Below, piece after piece: positions 35,094 to 45,707 of a stretch of DNA of 64,000 bases. Position 1 is the first letter of the stretch; each line of letters starts with the position of its first letter. The translations under genes and the position numbers were made by a program. The notes beneath the pieces are model-generated. The model ran no database searches, was not told the origin of the DNA, and saw nothing but the letters and a program-made list of their open reading frames with translations. Where the stretch lies: the NCBI GenBank assembly GCA_034406715.1, contig CP137870.1, positions 1-64,000 of the forward strand, written 5' to 3'. This stretch comes from Rhodotorula mucilaginosa (taxonomy: Eukaryota > Basidiomycota > Microbotryomycetes > Sporidiobolales > Sporidiobolaceae).

Positions 35094-38000
35094 CTGCCCC
35101 CCCTAGACGAAGCGGTAGGGAAGTCAGATAAAGGTACAACAGAAGGAAGAGAAGTAGAGAAAGGGGACTTAGATAATGGGGCGATACCAACACGACGCCC
35201 CCGAATCTTTTTAAGTTCCTTGAACTCCCGCAGCGCTTCCGGCGCAGTCTCCCTCAGCTCGGCCTCCGGTCGCCATGAGTCCTCTGCAGCGGAATACCCG
35301 AGCCAGCGCACGCGGTACTCCTTCTTGTTCCGTCGCGTGCGTTCCTCAATGATGCGTTCGATCTCAAACTCCTCCTCCGCACCGTCCACGGCGGGGACCA
35401 CAGACAGCGGCTCGGACAACGATCGCGCAGGGAAGATCTCATCGTCATTGGGGAAGTGTGGCCGTAGACGAGACGCGTGGAAGGTTGGATGAATCTTGAG
35501 ATGCGGAGGGAGCGAGAAGGTGTAAGACGAGGTTGCCGGCACGGTGGCCGTGATCGTGTACGGGCCAATGTAGCGCGGTACGAACTTGGATGCGATGCCT
35601 TTGGGCATGCGCAGGCCGGATGTCGAGATGTAGGCCTTGGCGCCCACCTCGAAGCGGTCGTTTTCGGGACGACGGTGCTTGTTGGCCTCGTGGGTCATCG
35701 CGATGCGGGACGCAATGATAGCGTCGGAAGCTCGGAGCGAGTTGAGTCGCGCGCGCTCCGAGAAAGAGGCGGCGGCGTCCGGCTTGCTGACGAGCGACGG
35801 GAGCGCGTGAGGTGTGAAACCGTGGATGACGTCGAACGGCGCAAGGGTGGTCGAGGACGCTTTGGCCGAGTTGATGCCGAACTCGCACAAAGGGAGGACG
35901 TCGAGCCACGAGTCGGGCGAGTCCTCGCACATCACGCGCAAGATCTGGCCGACGACCTTGTTGGTTGCTTCCGCGCGACCGTCCGTCTGAGGGTGCGCCG
36001 AGGTCGACATCTTGAGACGGATACCGAGGCGCGCGTGTAGAGCTCGCCAGAAAGCCCCAGTGAACTTGGGATCGCGGTCCGAAACGATGGCGTCGGGAAG
36101 TCCGAACCGACGATAAACCGAGTCGAGGAAGAGACCGGCGACATCGGCCGCGGTGGCCATTGACGAGAGCGGAATGAGAACGACCATCTTGGAGAGATAG
36201 CATGTGACCGAAAGTATCGAGTCGATTGCTTTTCCGCCCGAGCTGACGATGGGGAGGCCGACGACAAAATCCATTCCGATCTTGGACCACGGACGAGTCG
36301 GCGTCGAGAGGGGGTGGAGGAGTCCAAACGGCTTGGCCGTCGACGACTTGCCGCGAGAGCACGGCTCGCATCCCTTGACAAAGGACGTGACGTGGTCGAC
36401 AACGTTGCGCCACCAGAATCGAGTGCGGACGTAATCGAGCGTCTTCTCGAGGCCGAGGTGGCCGAGAGCGCGATGTGAATGGTCGATGAACGCCTCATAG
36501 AACGTGGCGGCGTCCGGAGCTTTCGACACCCGACCGGCGGGGACGAGAAGCCGGAGAGAGTCGGTGCCGTCAAGGAAGACGAGAGAGTCGACAACCGAAT
36601 ACGCCGGAAAAGCCGACGGGTCGGCGAGGATCTTGGCGCCGAGTGAGTCGGCTGCTGTAGCCTTCCGAAGTTCTGTGAGGAACGAATCGGAGAAGCCATT
36701 CAGCGAAGCGCCAAGATCTGTTGCTGCCAGAGGAGCAAGAGAAAAAGGGAACGACCGCACCTGAGGCCCCGGTTCAACCGAGGCGAGAGGGTCCCCTTCC
36801 TCCTCCAATGCCGCAATCCTGCAGGCCGCCATGCACAGACGAGCTCGGTCTGTGAGCTCCGATGCAAAGGGTGCCGGATCGTCAAGCGCAGGAGTCGGTT
36901 CTTCAGCATCCGCAAGCTCCGCCCGCGCCTCCTCAAATTCCGCCAGCCGCGAAAGAGCATCCGCAGCCATATTGACCTTGCCCGGAATGAAAGACCACTC
37001 GAAATCATACTCCGCAAGCTGCTCCCAGGTCCTTGTAGACCGGCGCGTCTGCTTCGGAGGTTGTTCCCAGTAAGTCTTCAGCGGCTCGTGATCGCAACGC
37101 ACCACAAAGTGCCACCCAACCAGATGCTCATGCATCTTCTTGCACCCGTTGAGCACTCCCAACAACTCCTGGTCCGTGGTGGTGTAGTTCCGCTGCGCAG
37201 AGTTGAACTTGGCAGAGAAATACCGGAATGGCCGAACCGACTCAGCGTCCGGACCCTGTCCCAACCATCCTCCGCATCCAAAAATGGAGGCATCTGTGAA
37301 CAGGTACAGCCGCTCTTCGCCGGACTGCAGCTTGGGAAGGTCAAGAGGAGTGAGTGTGTCCGGAACCGAAGCGCGGAGCGTCTCAAACGCGAATTGGCGC
37401 TGCGCAGTCCACACCCACTGCGCTCCCTTCTTGGTGAGATCCGTCAGACATGCAGCAATCTCATTCAGGCGAGGAATGTGATCGCGCATCCACTGCAAGA
37501 AGCCCAGGAACCGTAAGATATCATGCGGGTTCTTGGGAACAGGCCACTTGCGGATTTTGCTGATCTTGTCCTCCGCCACATGCACGCCCTCATCATCCAC
37601 GATTGCTCCCAATGCCTCAAGTCGCGGAGCCATGATGTCAACTTTTGACCGCGAGACAAAGAAGCGATAGTGCCGGAGCGTCGTGAAGATGATCTCCAAG
37701 TAGCGAAGATGCGCTTTCCGAGTCTGCGAGTACACGAGAATGTCGTCGTAGAAGGCATCAAGGAAACGACCCAAGACTTCCCTGAACATCATCTCGCATA
37801 CGCGATGCATTGTCTCCGGCGCATTCGAGTCGCCCTGCTGCATGACTCGGGAGACAAAAGTCCCGTTGGGCGTCACGAATCCGGAGAAGGGAACGGAATC
37901 CTCCTCGATTCGGATCTGCTCGTATGCCTGTTTGAAATCAATCTTGGATCGGAAACGATGAGCTGCTAATCGGTTCCGCACTTCCATCATGTCGGGCAGA

Positions 38001-39292
38001 GGAGTGGAAAACTTCTTAGTGTTCAAGTTCCGAGGCTTGAGATTGATCACAAAACGAGCTTGCGACTTGTCATGCTTTGGAACTGCAAACATGGCACAAG
38101 CAGAATCAACCGACGCAGGAGACCAAAACCCATGCGAAACGAATGCGCGTGTATGAGCACGGAACTGCTCCTTGTACCTATCCGGCATGCGAATTGCATG
38201 AGCGCGGATTGGCTTGCTCGCATCCACCAGCGGAATGTGATGGTTGACCGGACGGAACGGCGGCAGTCCTGGAAGCTTGTCAACAAAAACATCAGAGAAC
38301 CTTTCAAGAAGGGCATCCACAGCCTCCTTTGCCTCTGCTTCGGACAAGTCAGGCTGCGAGGGATCGTCTTCATCAATGTCCAAGAGCGGGTTCCGCGGCT
38401 CAAGTCCCACGGACTCGACAAGATCGACAACCTCCTGAGCTGGCAGGTCTGCAGCCATAGCACACAGAACCAGGTTGCGGAAGTCTGCATCTGTCATTGG
38501 CTCATCAGTGAACCCGAGAGCTGCCAGGTTCTGCACCGGCTGCTCCGCAAAGCGCTCATGCGCAAAGTCGTAAATCGACTCGCAAGGCCCAGTGGGCGCA
38601 ACGAACAAAGATTGCGCAGAGACGGCAGTACCTGTGTCGCGCATCCAAGGCGTGCCAAGAAGTGCGTCCACTCCCGGCGGCAGCGGAAGGACAAAGAACC
38701 GCCGCCCTTCGAGCGAGATTGGGCCAACCCGAATATCTGCGCTTGCGACCAGGGACAGGCGGGTCGAGAGTCGATCCGCTGCAAGATCAGCATGGACCGG
38801 AGCAAGGAGTCGCGAGACTTCGACGCCCAGACGAGCGACCAGCTCGGGAGAGAGGCAATCGGCTTGCGACCCCGAGTCGATCAGCGCGCGAGCGGACTCC
38901 TGCATGCCAAAGATTGCCGGTACCGTCAACGGCTTGGGCGAGATCTTTGGAGTAGCAGAGGAAGAAGACTTAGCAGCTTCTGCGTATGACCGAGTTGTCG
39001 GAACCTGTGGGCAAGAAGTGAGATCCTTCCTCCGGTTCGAGTTGGGAGATGCCGAGGACGAATCCGCCGACACCGCCGCAAGCCCAGCAGCCGCAGGAAG
39101 GGAAGTCAGCGGCGTACTGGGTTTTGCCTCAAGCGCAGATGGTTGAGCAGAAAGGGACTTAGCTGCGAGAGCGACGTCCGGAAGGTCGGGCGGCGAAGCG
39201 CGTGTCGAGAGAAACTCGAAGAGCTCCTCAACGGTTGGCGCTTGACGCCCCTCAGAGATAGCCAACGCAATTAGCTCAGCACATGGGCACAA
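34850..39292 (-). CDS. Retrotransposon pol region (protease-RT-RNase H-integrase-chromodomain)
   Basis: Domain order is protease, reverse transcriptase, RNase H, integrase, chromodomain, which is Ty3/Gypsy order. The chromodomain is recognisable at the C-terminal side (VRWLGYSAAEDSW). Its distal end runs into the LTR. Confidence 0.93.
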   Translation of the reverse strand: MCPCAELIALAISEGRQAPTVEELFEFLSTRASPPDLPDVALAAKSLSAQPSALEAKPSTPLTSLPAAAGLAAVSADSSSASPNSNRRKDLTSCPQVPTTRSYAEAAKSSSSATPKISPKPLTVPAIFGMQESARALIDSGSQADCLSPELVARLGVEVSRLLAPVHADLAADRLSTRLSLVASADIRVGPISLEGRRFFVLPLPPGVDALLGTPWMRDTGTAVSAQSLFVAPTGPCESIYDFAHERFAEQPVQNLAALGFTDEPMTDADFRNLVLCAMAADLPAQEVVDLVESVGLEPRNPLLDIDEDDPSQPDLSEAEAKEAVDALLERFSDVFVDKLPGLPPFRPVNHHIPLVDASKPIRAHAIRMPDRYKEQFRAHTRAFVSHGFWSPASVDSACAMFAVPKHDKSQARFVINLKPRNLNTKKFSTPLPDMMEVRNRLAAHRFRSKIDFKQAYEQIRIEEDSVPFSGFVTPNGTFVSRVMQQGDSNAPETMHRVCEMMFREVLGRFLDAFYDDILVYSQTRKAHLRYLEIIFTTLRHYRFFVSRSKVDIMAPRLEALGAIVDDEGVHVAEDKISKIRKWPVPKNPHDILRFLGFLQWMRDHIPRLNEIAACLTDLTKKGAQWVWTAQRQFAFETLRASVPDTLTPLDLPKLQSGEERLYLFTDASIFGCGGWLGQGPDAESVRPFRYFSAKFNSAQRNYTTTDQELLGVLNGCKKMHEHLVGWHFVVRCDHEPLKTYWEQPPKQTRRSTRTWEQLAEYDFEWSFIPGKVNMAADALSRLAEFEEARAELADAEEPTPALDDPAPFASELTDRARLCMAACRIAALEEEGDPLASVEPGPQVRSFPFSLAPLAATDLGASLNGFSDSFLTELRKATAADSLGAKILADPSAFPAYSVVDSLVFLDGTDSLRLLVPAGRVSKAPDAATFYEAFIDHSHRALGHLGLEKTLDYVRTRFWWRNVVDHVTSFVKGCEPCSRGKSSTAKPFGLLHPLSTPTRPWSKIGMDFVVGLPIVSSGGKAIDSILSVTCYLSKMVVLIPLSSMATAADVAGLFLDSVYRRFGLPDAIVSDRDPKFTGAFWRALHARLGIRLKMSTSAHPQTDGRAEATNKVVGQILRVMCEDSPDSWLDVLPLCEFGINSAKASSTTLAPFDVIHGFTPHALPSLVSKPDAAASFSERARLNSLRASDAIIASRIAMTHEANKHRRPENDRFEVGAKAYISTSGLRMPKGIASKFVPRYIGPYTITATVPATSSYTFSLPPHLKIHPTFHASRLRPHFPNDDEIFPARSLSEPLSVVPAVDGAEEEFEIERIIEERTRRNKKEYRVRWLGYSAAEDSWRPEAELRETAPEALREFKELKKIRGRRVGIAPLSKSPFSTSLPSVVPLSDFPTASSRGGSVSRSPFTPTPTSTSPSSPCTQAGRIGLASVISTNRFSVLEDESAPPTPLEPLHSTPASGLVDVCSTSSFPSSLLQVTSTL

Positions 39293-39384
39293 GTCCCTGT
39301 CCGGCTGCGAAGGATGAGTCTCATCACAGGAAGGCGAAAAAGAGGTCCGAGGTGACTGAATCGACGAGCAGGTTGGACCGGCAC

Positions 39385-41450
39385 CTACTCGTCGCTGGCT
39401 TTTTCCGACTCCTTGCTCGAAAGCTCGGTGATGGTAGCGGAAGCCACAGTCATGGTCTCACCTTTGGCCGCCTCCGGACCGGCCGGGGAAGCTTTGGCGA
39501 GAGACGCAGCGGATTTTCCCGAAGGAAGCGAAACCGCCGCAACCACCGTGGAAGGCGTGACGCGCGCATGCGGGCACGCAGTCGAGATGTGTGTCCCCTT
39601 CTTTCCGCAGTTGTAGCAGAGAAGAGGGTTCCGAGCCGGATTCGCGTCCGGTTTGTGCCAGTCCGCCCGCTTCGAGGTCGGGTGCTCCGCCTGCCATTTG
39701 GCCGCACGCTCGCGCCAGGCGTCGAGATTGGCCGCAGTCGAGGATGAGTCGGAGCGCTCGGAAGAACGGGCGTTGTCGACACCGTTGCGCCGCGACGAGG
39801 ACGAGGCTGAGGTTGCCGGAGCCGGAGCGGACGAGCGAGTTGAAGTCGACGTCGACGAGCGGGATTGGTACTCGGGAATCGTATCCGCCACCACCGCAAC
39901 ACGCACCACTTGCTCAAACGAGGGCGTGGTGATGCCCTGAACCGCGAGCATCGCGATGTTGTTACGGACGAAACTCGCCACGTTCGATCGCAAGCCGCCG
40001 AGGAACACGCCAATCCGATCGGCGTCCGGGACCGAGTGGGTCAGGACCGCGTCGGCGAGAGCGGCAACTTGCGTAGCAAAGTCGCGCGTTGTTTGGTTGT
40101 TCTGCTTGGCGAGGCGGTACCGGTCGAAGGAGCGTTGGGCAGCCTGATCGTCGACCCAATGTTCGCGAATCGCGGCGACGAAGTCGGCGGCCGACGCAAT
40201 GGGCCGGTGACGCTCGCGCGCGTCAAACCAGGCTTGCGGACTGATACCACCGGTGGGCTCGACGTCCGAAAGAAGACCGCGGATGGCGTAGTACGCGGAC
40301 GGCGTGTGCAGTCGATCGACCGGATCGTTGGGCTTGAGTCCGAGACTCGCCAGCCACGCCTCGGCCGACGCGAGCCAGGTCTCGCGCTTCCGGTAGTCGT
40401 ACACGCCGGTCCATGCCGACGGCGGCTTGGGCTTGTGTCGGCTGCCGAGGTCGTTGAAGACGACGGGCAGGGCGACGGGCTTCGGAGAAGTGGCGAGCGC
40501 TGGACGAGCGGGCAAGTCGCGCGAGATGCGCTGCTGGAAGTCGAGAGCGCGGCGATGCTCCTCGAGCTGCTCCTGGAGGTTGCGAATCTGACGAGCCATG
40601 TCCTGACCGACCTCGTCGTCGGCCTGCGCGTCGCCCTCCTCCCACTTCGCTCCGTCGCCGAGACGCGATTCAGCGTCCTTGGCGCGCAGTCCCGCGGACT
40701 CCGTCTCCCATCGGCGCCGTTCCTTGTCCTCAAAGTCGTCGAGTAGCTGCTGGCGACGACGGGCCGAGTCCAGCTGGAAACGGGCAGTCGCATCTTCGCG
40801 GCGCTGAAACGAGGCGATTGAGAGCGAGACTGACGGGGCTGCCGGCTGGGAGTGGCGAGAGGGAAGGGGAGCGAAAGGCGAGGTCCGCTGAGTGGGAAGC
40901 GGAATTGTCGATTGGACCGGCTGACCGAGTCCGGCGTTCGGCAGGGGAACAGGCTCGGAGGGTGGAACCGGGAAGTTGTTGACCGCGAGAGGCGGCGCGG
41001 CCAAAGACGCTCCGATCGCTTGACGGTCCGGGTGAGGGTGCTCCGGGACATCGTCAAAGTCGATGAGGTTGGCGGCGGCGTGGGCGCTCATGCTGGGGCT
41101 GTTCGACATGTCGGTGCCGGGAGGAAGTGGGGCCGACGGCGAACGTGGAGGCGGTGAGAGCTGGCGCTGGGCTCGAGTGCGACGAGCTGTCGACTGGACG
41201 AGGGTATCGAGATCGCCAAGAGAGTGGGGAGGTTCCTGATGCGCGAGTCGGAGAGACCGGCGCTGGAATGAGAAGTTGAGGGACGGCGGACCGAGTCGAC
41301 GCTGGGAGGAGGCGTCGGAGTCGTCCGAAGAAGTCGTGAGCGAGGGGAGCTCCGACGATTCCGGTCGGGAGGAGATCGACCGTGGATGGGAAGATGGTGC
41401 AGATTGTTGAGAAATGGTGGAAAGTCGGAATGCTCGACTGTCAAAAAAGT
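39385..41450 (-). CDS. Retrotransposon gag region
   Basis: Contains a gag-like helical domain and a single zinc knuckle (CYNCGKKGTHISTAC) near its end, preceded by Ser/Arg-rich sequence. It lies upstream of pol in the element's orientation and is in a different frame. Confidence 0.88.
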
Positions 41451-41812
41451 GCAAGGCGTACCGTCCGCGAGGAAGCAGGATGCCTCGAGACGGACGACTC
41501 GCGCGAAGGTAGACTTGTAGCTCGTATCTCCAGTCACAAGAGACAGTGAATCAAGCTTTGTATTCCAATCAGAGAGTGGAAGTAACCTGGAGAAGAGAAG
41601 AAGGAAAAGAAGAAGTCGAACAAACATCTACAAGTCCAGACGCCGGAGTTGAGTGAAGAGGCTCGAGCGGCGTAGGCGGTGCAGACTCATCCTCCAAAAC
41701 TGAAAACCGGTTCGTCGATATGACGGAGGCAAGTCCGATTCGCCCTGCTTGTGTGCAGGGCGAAGAAGGTGAAGTCGAAGTTGGAGTCGGAGTGAAAGGC
41801 GAACGGCTAACA
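41450..41812 (-). repeat. LTR (5' in element orientation)
   Basis: 363 bp, same length and ends as 34731-35093, one base difference seen. Followed by the duplication AAGCC. Confidence 0.95.
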
Positions 41813-41817
41813 AAGCC
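41813..41817. repeat. Target-site duplication of the LTR element, right
   Basis: AAGCC, matching 34726-34730. Confidence 0.9.
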
Positions 41818-41993
41818 GGTCGTTCTGACCCTCGAAGCGCGAAGCCCCGGCCGTGGTCTTCTCCTCCCTCTTCACTCCTAGCTGTACAAAGAGTCTCACC
41901 CTGTCTGTTTACCGTGAGCTGGGGCCTCCTCTGTACTTTATAGCTTGGTGTGCTTGACAGCGTGGCAGCTCACGCACCTCTTCTTGAAGTGCA

Positions 41994-43240
41994 ATGTCAC
42001 AGGAAATCCTTGAGCTTCAGAGGGCCATACCACATGGCTTTACACCACTTGCCCCGCAGATAGAACCTGAACTCCGCAGATGGGTTAGATCATCTTGTCC
42101 TGCCTTTTCCTTGAGAGGCGCGGGCTTGTACAAGCACCTGCTGATTTGTGTCTCTGTTTTACTTGCACAGCTCGATAAAAATTGGCACCTTCCGCATGTA
42201 GTCCACCACTTTATCCAACTTTGGCATTGGTTCTTGTTCTTGGGTTATGAGGGACCAAAGCCACCCCGCAACCGGGAAGACTTCACACCCTTGCCAAGGC
42301 CAGAGCCAAACCGCACAGCATCAATGTACATCCTTTTGGACAATTCATCACCTACAAGCCCCTCAAGTGCGTGAAGACTTTAATTCTGACTCGTAGTTGA
42401 TCCTGCCCACATATACCTACTGGACATCCTCTGGCACATGACTTTAGGAAATCACGAGCCGTGTCTGCTTGTGGCGGCGTACCCAATCCGGCGTGGCGAC
42501 TTTTTGCCTGAACCGGAGCGCGCAGAAGGGCCTGACCTGGCCTTCCTGCCCGGGCCTTGCGCTTTGAACTGCACACAGGCGGGGAGGGGTGGTTTGCCAA
42601 TTCTGCCGCAGGACTTCCTACAGTGGCAAAGCGGACGATTCTCCAGCAGTGGCAAGGTCTGCTCTATGGATGCAGCTGAATGTGAGTGCTCACCTTGCCA
42701 CAAAACACTTGTGACCTCTAGCTTCCTCATTTGCCCCAGTGGAACCTGACCACAAAGTGAACAGATCCAGGGTTGGCGCCTCATAGTTTTTGTCTTGAGA
42801 CCATCAGTATCACAGGCAGTGACAAACCTGCTGCCGCCGGGCAAATGACTCATGAGTATACAGAGTATACAGTGGAGCTTTCAAGGAAGAGCGGTGCCGA
42901 GCTAAAGACACTCAAGGCAAAAGTCATCTTTGTCCTGATGGATCCGTACCGGCAACGCCCTCCGTCTCCACCTTCACCTCTGGCAAGATCTCCGCCTCCG
43001 CATCGGCAGCCTTGGGCAAGGCTCTCAAGACGGACAAGTCTTTCATCTTCGTCTTCATCTGAGGCTGCGCGCCCGCCCAGAAGAAGTCTTCCGCCTCCGG
43101 AAAGCCCTCCGCCCGGGTCAACGCCTCCGCCAGCCTACACTGTACAGGACCCTCCGCCTAACTACACAGAACGCTCTCTGAGCAAGAGACTGGGCTGGTT
43201 ACCTTTTGTGCCCATGAGTCGGCGCGAAACAAACTGGTGA
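41994..43240 (+). CDS. Family P copy 2, with Pro/Ser-rich C-terminal insert
   Basis: Start MSQEILELQRAIPHGFTPL. After the first intron comes WHLPHVVHHFIQLWHW, the family helix motif. Exon 3 (from about 42452) has PCLLVAAYP, LPGPCALNC and LQWQSGRFSSSGKVCS, and ends in a codon split by a phase-1 intron (GTGAGT near 42681), as in the other copies. The last exon contains ISITGSDKP, AKVIFVL, then a Pro/Ser/Arg-rich insert absent from the other copies, then ERSLSKRLGWLPFVP, closely matching the end of copy 1, with stop 43238-43240. The exon 4 acceptor is uncertain. A recent LTR element separates this gene from its promoter motif. Confidence 0.55.
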
Positions 43241-43855
43241 CTAAAACATCCCTTTGTCTGTTTGGCTTTGTTTTTGTTCCTCTCCCCTTCCCGTATTTCC
43301 CCTGGCCATGATAGCACTCTCCTCAAGAATAGACAAGCTTCTCTTGCAACGGACGCTTCCTGATCAGTTTGGAAGACAGAGACGGAGATGCCGTGCTTTG
43401 ACTTCCCGCCACCGCAGATTTCAAGAGGTTTTTGTGCAAGTTTGCTTCACAACAGAAGTCAGGTATAGCCTCAACAGCACTGCCAGTGAATGAACTGCTT
43501 CAAGTGGCTATCTGACGAGAAGAGCTAACTTACTCGGATCAGCAAATCCCATTGAGAAGGCCCAAGTTCACGCTGTTTTGCTTTTGCAAAGCCCTGTGTC
43601 GTACACAGATAGTCTACCGCGGCAGAACTGAGCCTCTGAGCATGCGCAGTATTTTTTTGGTGAAGCTCCAGCTGCCTTTGTTCTGCCCATCTCGGTCTCT
43701 TCGCTTTTGCCGCTGCTTTGCGCGGTCGTCTCCGCCGGATGAAAACCCTAACCAGTACACGCTGCAAGGGAGCGATGCCCAACGCTACCGTAGAGGCGGA
43801 GACTGTTTCGGCGACGCACACGACCTCGTGACGCCTGAAGGTGCGAGCGCGGCAA
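43241..43855. other. Intergenic between family P copies 2 and 3
   Basis: No gene recognised. The last 50 bp (GCGAGCGCGGCAAGTCC and on) are closely similar to the region before copy 4, indicating tandem duplication of upstream DNA together with the gene. Confidence 0.45.
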
Positions 43856-43875
43856 GTCCGCGGACACCCCGAAGC
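43856..43875. promoter_or_regulatory. Shared palindromic motif, family P copy 3
   Basis: GTCCGCGGACACCCCGAAGC, 115 bp before the start codon, preceded by GCGAGCGCGGCAA shared with copy 4. Confidence 0.55.
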
Positions 43876-43989
43876 TGTTCCCTTTGTCCTCAACTGCAAC
43901 ATCCTCCTCTCTCTTCCTTCAAACAATCTGCTAGAGCTTGCAAGCACGCTCCAACCGGAACCTTTTTGTCCTCAGTGACCTTAGTAACA

Positions 43990-44965
43990 ATGGCCGACCG
44001 GGAAAATGTGGAGCGGCTGGCGGCGGCAGCCAACTTGGCAGGTTTGACGCCACTGGGTCTGAGCGCCGGGGTGTACTCCCTATACAAGCAGGTGCACTTC
44101 TTTCCGTGTTCTCTCCATTTCTGCATTGTGTGACGCTCACTGATTGTCTGATGAGCTGCCATCTCGATCTAGGTCGAGGAATGGCATTTCCCGCAGCTGA
44201 TCCAGCGCTTCCTCGACGTCGGGAAGTGTCTTCACGCGGGACTCGACGCAGATCAGATTCCTGCTCTGAACAAGAGAACCCTCACCGCCCTCAAGACCCC
44301 ATTTATCCTATGTAAGACTTCTGGTGCGTTCTTGAAGCAGTTTACAATCACGATTGGTCATAATTTTCTGAATGATAGCGCACACTCGCAACCGTAGAGG
44401 GATTTCCCCATATGGTCGTCAACGCGTATGAAGTTGAAGCTCCGCCGCCCTTGCATCCAAAATTGCAGCAGCCGACCGTGTTGCGCTGGTGGCCCGGGCC
44501 CTCTCCCTCCGCTGAGGCAGAAACGGACACCTCTGCGCTTCTCACCGAATGGAATGCAGGCACGCTCATTCAGAGGAACAAGCCGTATTCGCTTGACTTG
44601 CATGGATGTGGGTTTGCTTCCGCCCTGCCACCCCATCGTCCTCTTCTGTTTTCCCACGGCGAAATGTCTCGCTGACTGCGGCGGGTGCCCATGAGGCCGC
44701 TTCCTGCCTACTCTCAACAGTCCCACAGTTTGGTGCCAAACCATTTGGTTATGACAGGGTCAGCTTCACATATCTTGGTCAGACAATTGATGTTCACGGG
44801 CAACCGGTGGCAACCCACTACACCCTGCATGTATGGCTAGACAGTGGCAACAGATCACATACAGCCCATGTCACCTTTGTCCTACCTCCACCACCTTCTG
44901 GAACACTGCGCAGGATACGCAACCGGTCACCTTTTGTGCCCGTTGCTCGATGTCGAGACCGTTAG
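43990..44965 (+). CDS. Family P copy 3
   Basis: Start MADRENVERLAAAANLAGL. Intron 1 has donor GTGCAC near 44092 and acceptor CTAG near 44173, giving WHFPQLIQRFLDVGKCLHAG. Intron 2 starts at GTAAGA near 44314. Exon 3 encodes FPHMVVNAYEVEAP, WWPGPSPSA and LTEWNAGTLI and ends at a phase-1 donor GTGGGT near 44609. Exon 4 (after CAACAG near 44720) reads FPQFGAKPFGYDRVSFTYLG and PVATHYTLHV, AHVTFVLPPPPS, stop 44963-44965. The exon 3 and 4 motifs are the clearest in the family and best define its landmarks. Biochemical role unknown. Confidence 0.6.
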
Positions 44966-45602
44966 CAACCCAACACTCATCCTTGCCACCGGGTCCGCTG
45001 CTTGCGTCAATCCACATCCTGTATACTTGTCAACTTAGCACAATAGACAGTGAACAGGCTCCTTCCCTCACAGACACTTGACAGACACTCCTCTTGCCAT
45101 ATCATTATTTGACCGAGCTTGTCGGAGCGACGGCTGTTTTTTTTCTTCCGGCACCTGACCACCCGCTCAAAAGGGACTAGTGGCGCAAGCACATCGGCGT
45201 CACAATATTCGGATGATCTCAGTGCCAAGTAGCCTGCCCACTCTTGGGCTAATCCTGCCCCTCCAGGACGTACAAGGTCGTTCATACGAGCTTGCGAAGG
45301 TCTTGATCGGATATTCTTGCATGACCATACTCAACCAGCGCAGCGTAGTAGAATACCGCAGGAAGCGTTAAATTGCAAGCGTATCTGCTGTCTCCACCTT
45401 TCGTGTTTCAGAGAAGAGGACGGTCAAGGCTGCTCTCCGACCGCGGGGAGCTCGTCGTCGCTTGGACACCAAGTTCCTCGAGGGAGAATTACAATAATAA
45501 GCCATTCAACGCTGATTCAGCTGAGCAAAAGCTGATGACCAGATAGAGAGAAATCTCTCGCGATGAGATGACCAGAATCCGATGGCGGCGCGAGCGCGGC
45601 AA

Positions 45603-45622
45603 GTCCACGGACATCCCGACGC
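45603..45622. promoter_or_regulatory. Shared palindromic motif, family P copy 4
   Basis: GTCCACGGACATCCCGACGC, one mismatch in the palindrome core, 86 bp before the start codon. Confidence 0.5.
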
Positions 45623-45707
45623 TCGACCCTTCTCCTACCCCGATGGACAACCTTGGCTCTTCTCTCCAACCTCTTCTGGCCTGACAGACACATCAAGCAA
45701 GGCTTGA

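Larger units (their letters stand above)
34731..41812 (-). mobile_element. Ty3/Gypsy LTR retrotransposon, chromovirus type, apparently whole
   Basis: 7082 bp element with 363 bp LTRs at both ends (TG...CA termini) and a 5 bp target duplication AAGCC. Transcription direction is minus. The gag-like region (39385 to about 41450) has a CCHC zinc knuckle. The pol-like region (34850-39292) has protease (DSGSQ), reverse transcriptase (YDDI), RNase H, integrase (zinc-binding HHCC and DDE core) and a C-terminal chromodomain, the mark of chromoviruses. gag and pol occupy different frames, as in many members. The two LTRs differ by eye at one position in 363, so insertion was very recent. Both coding regions look open, with no break evident. 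It landed inside the promoter motif of family P copy 2. Confidence 0.97.
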
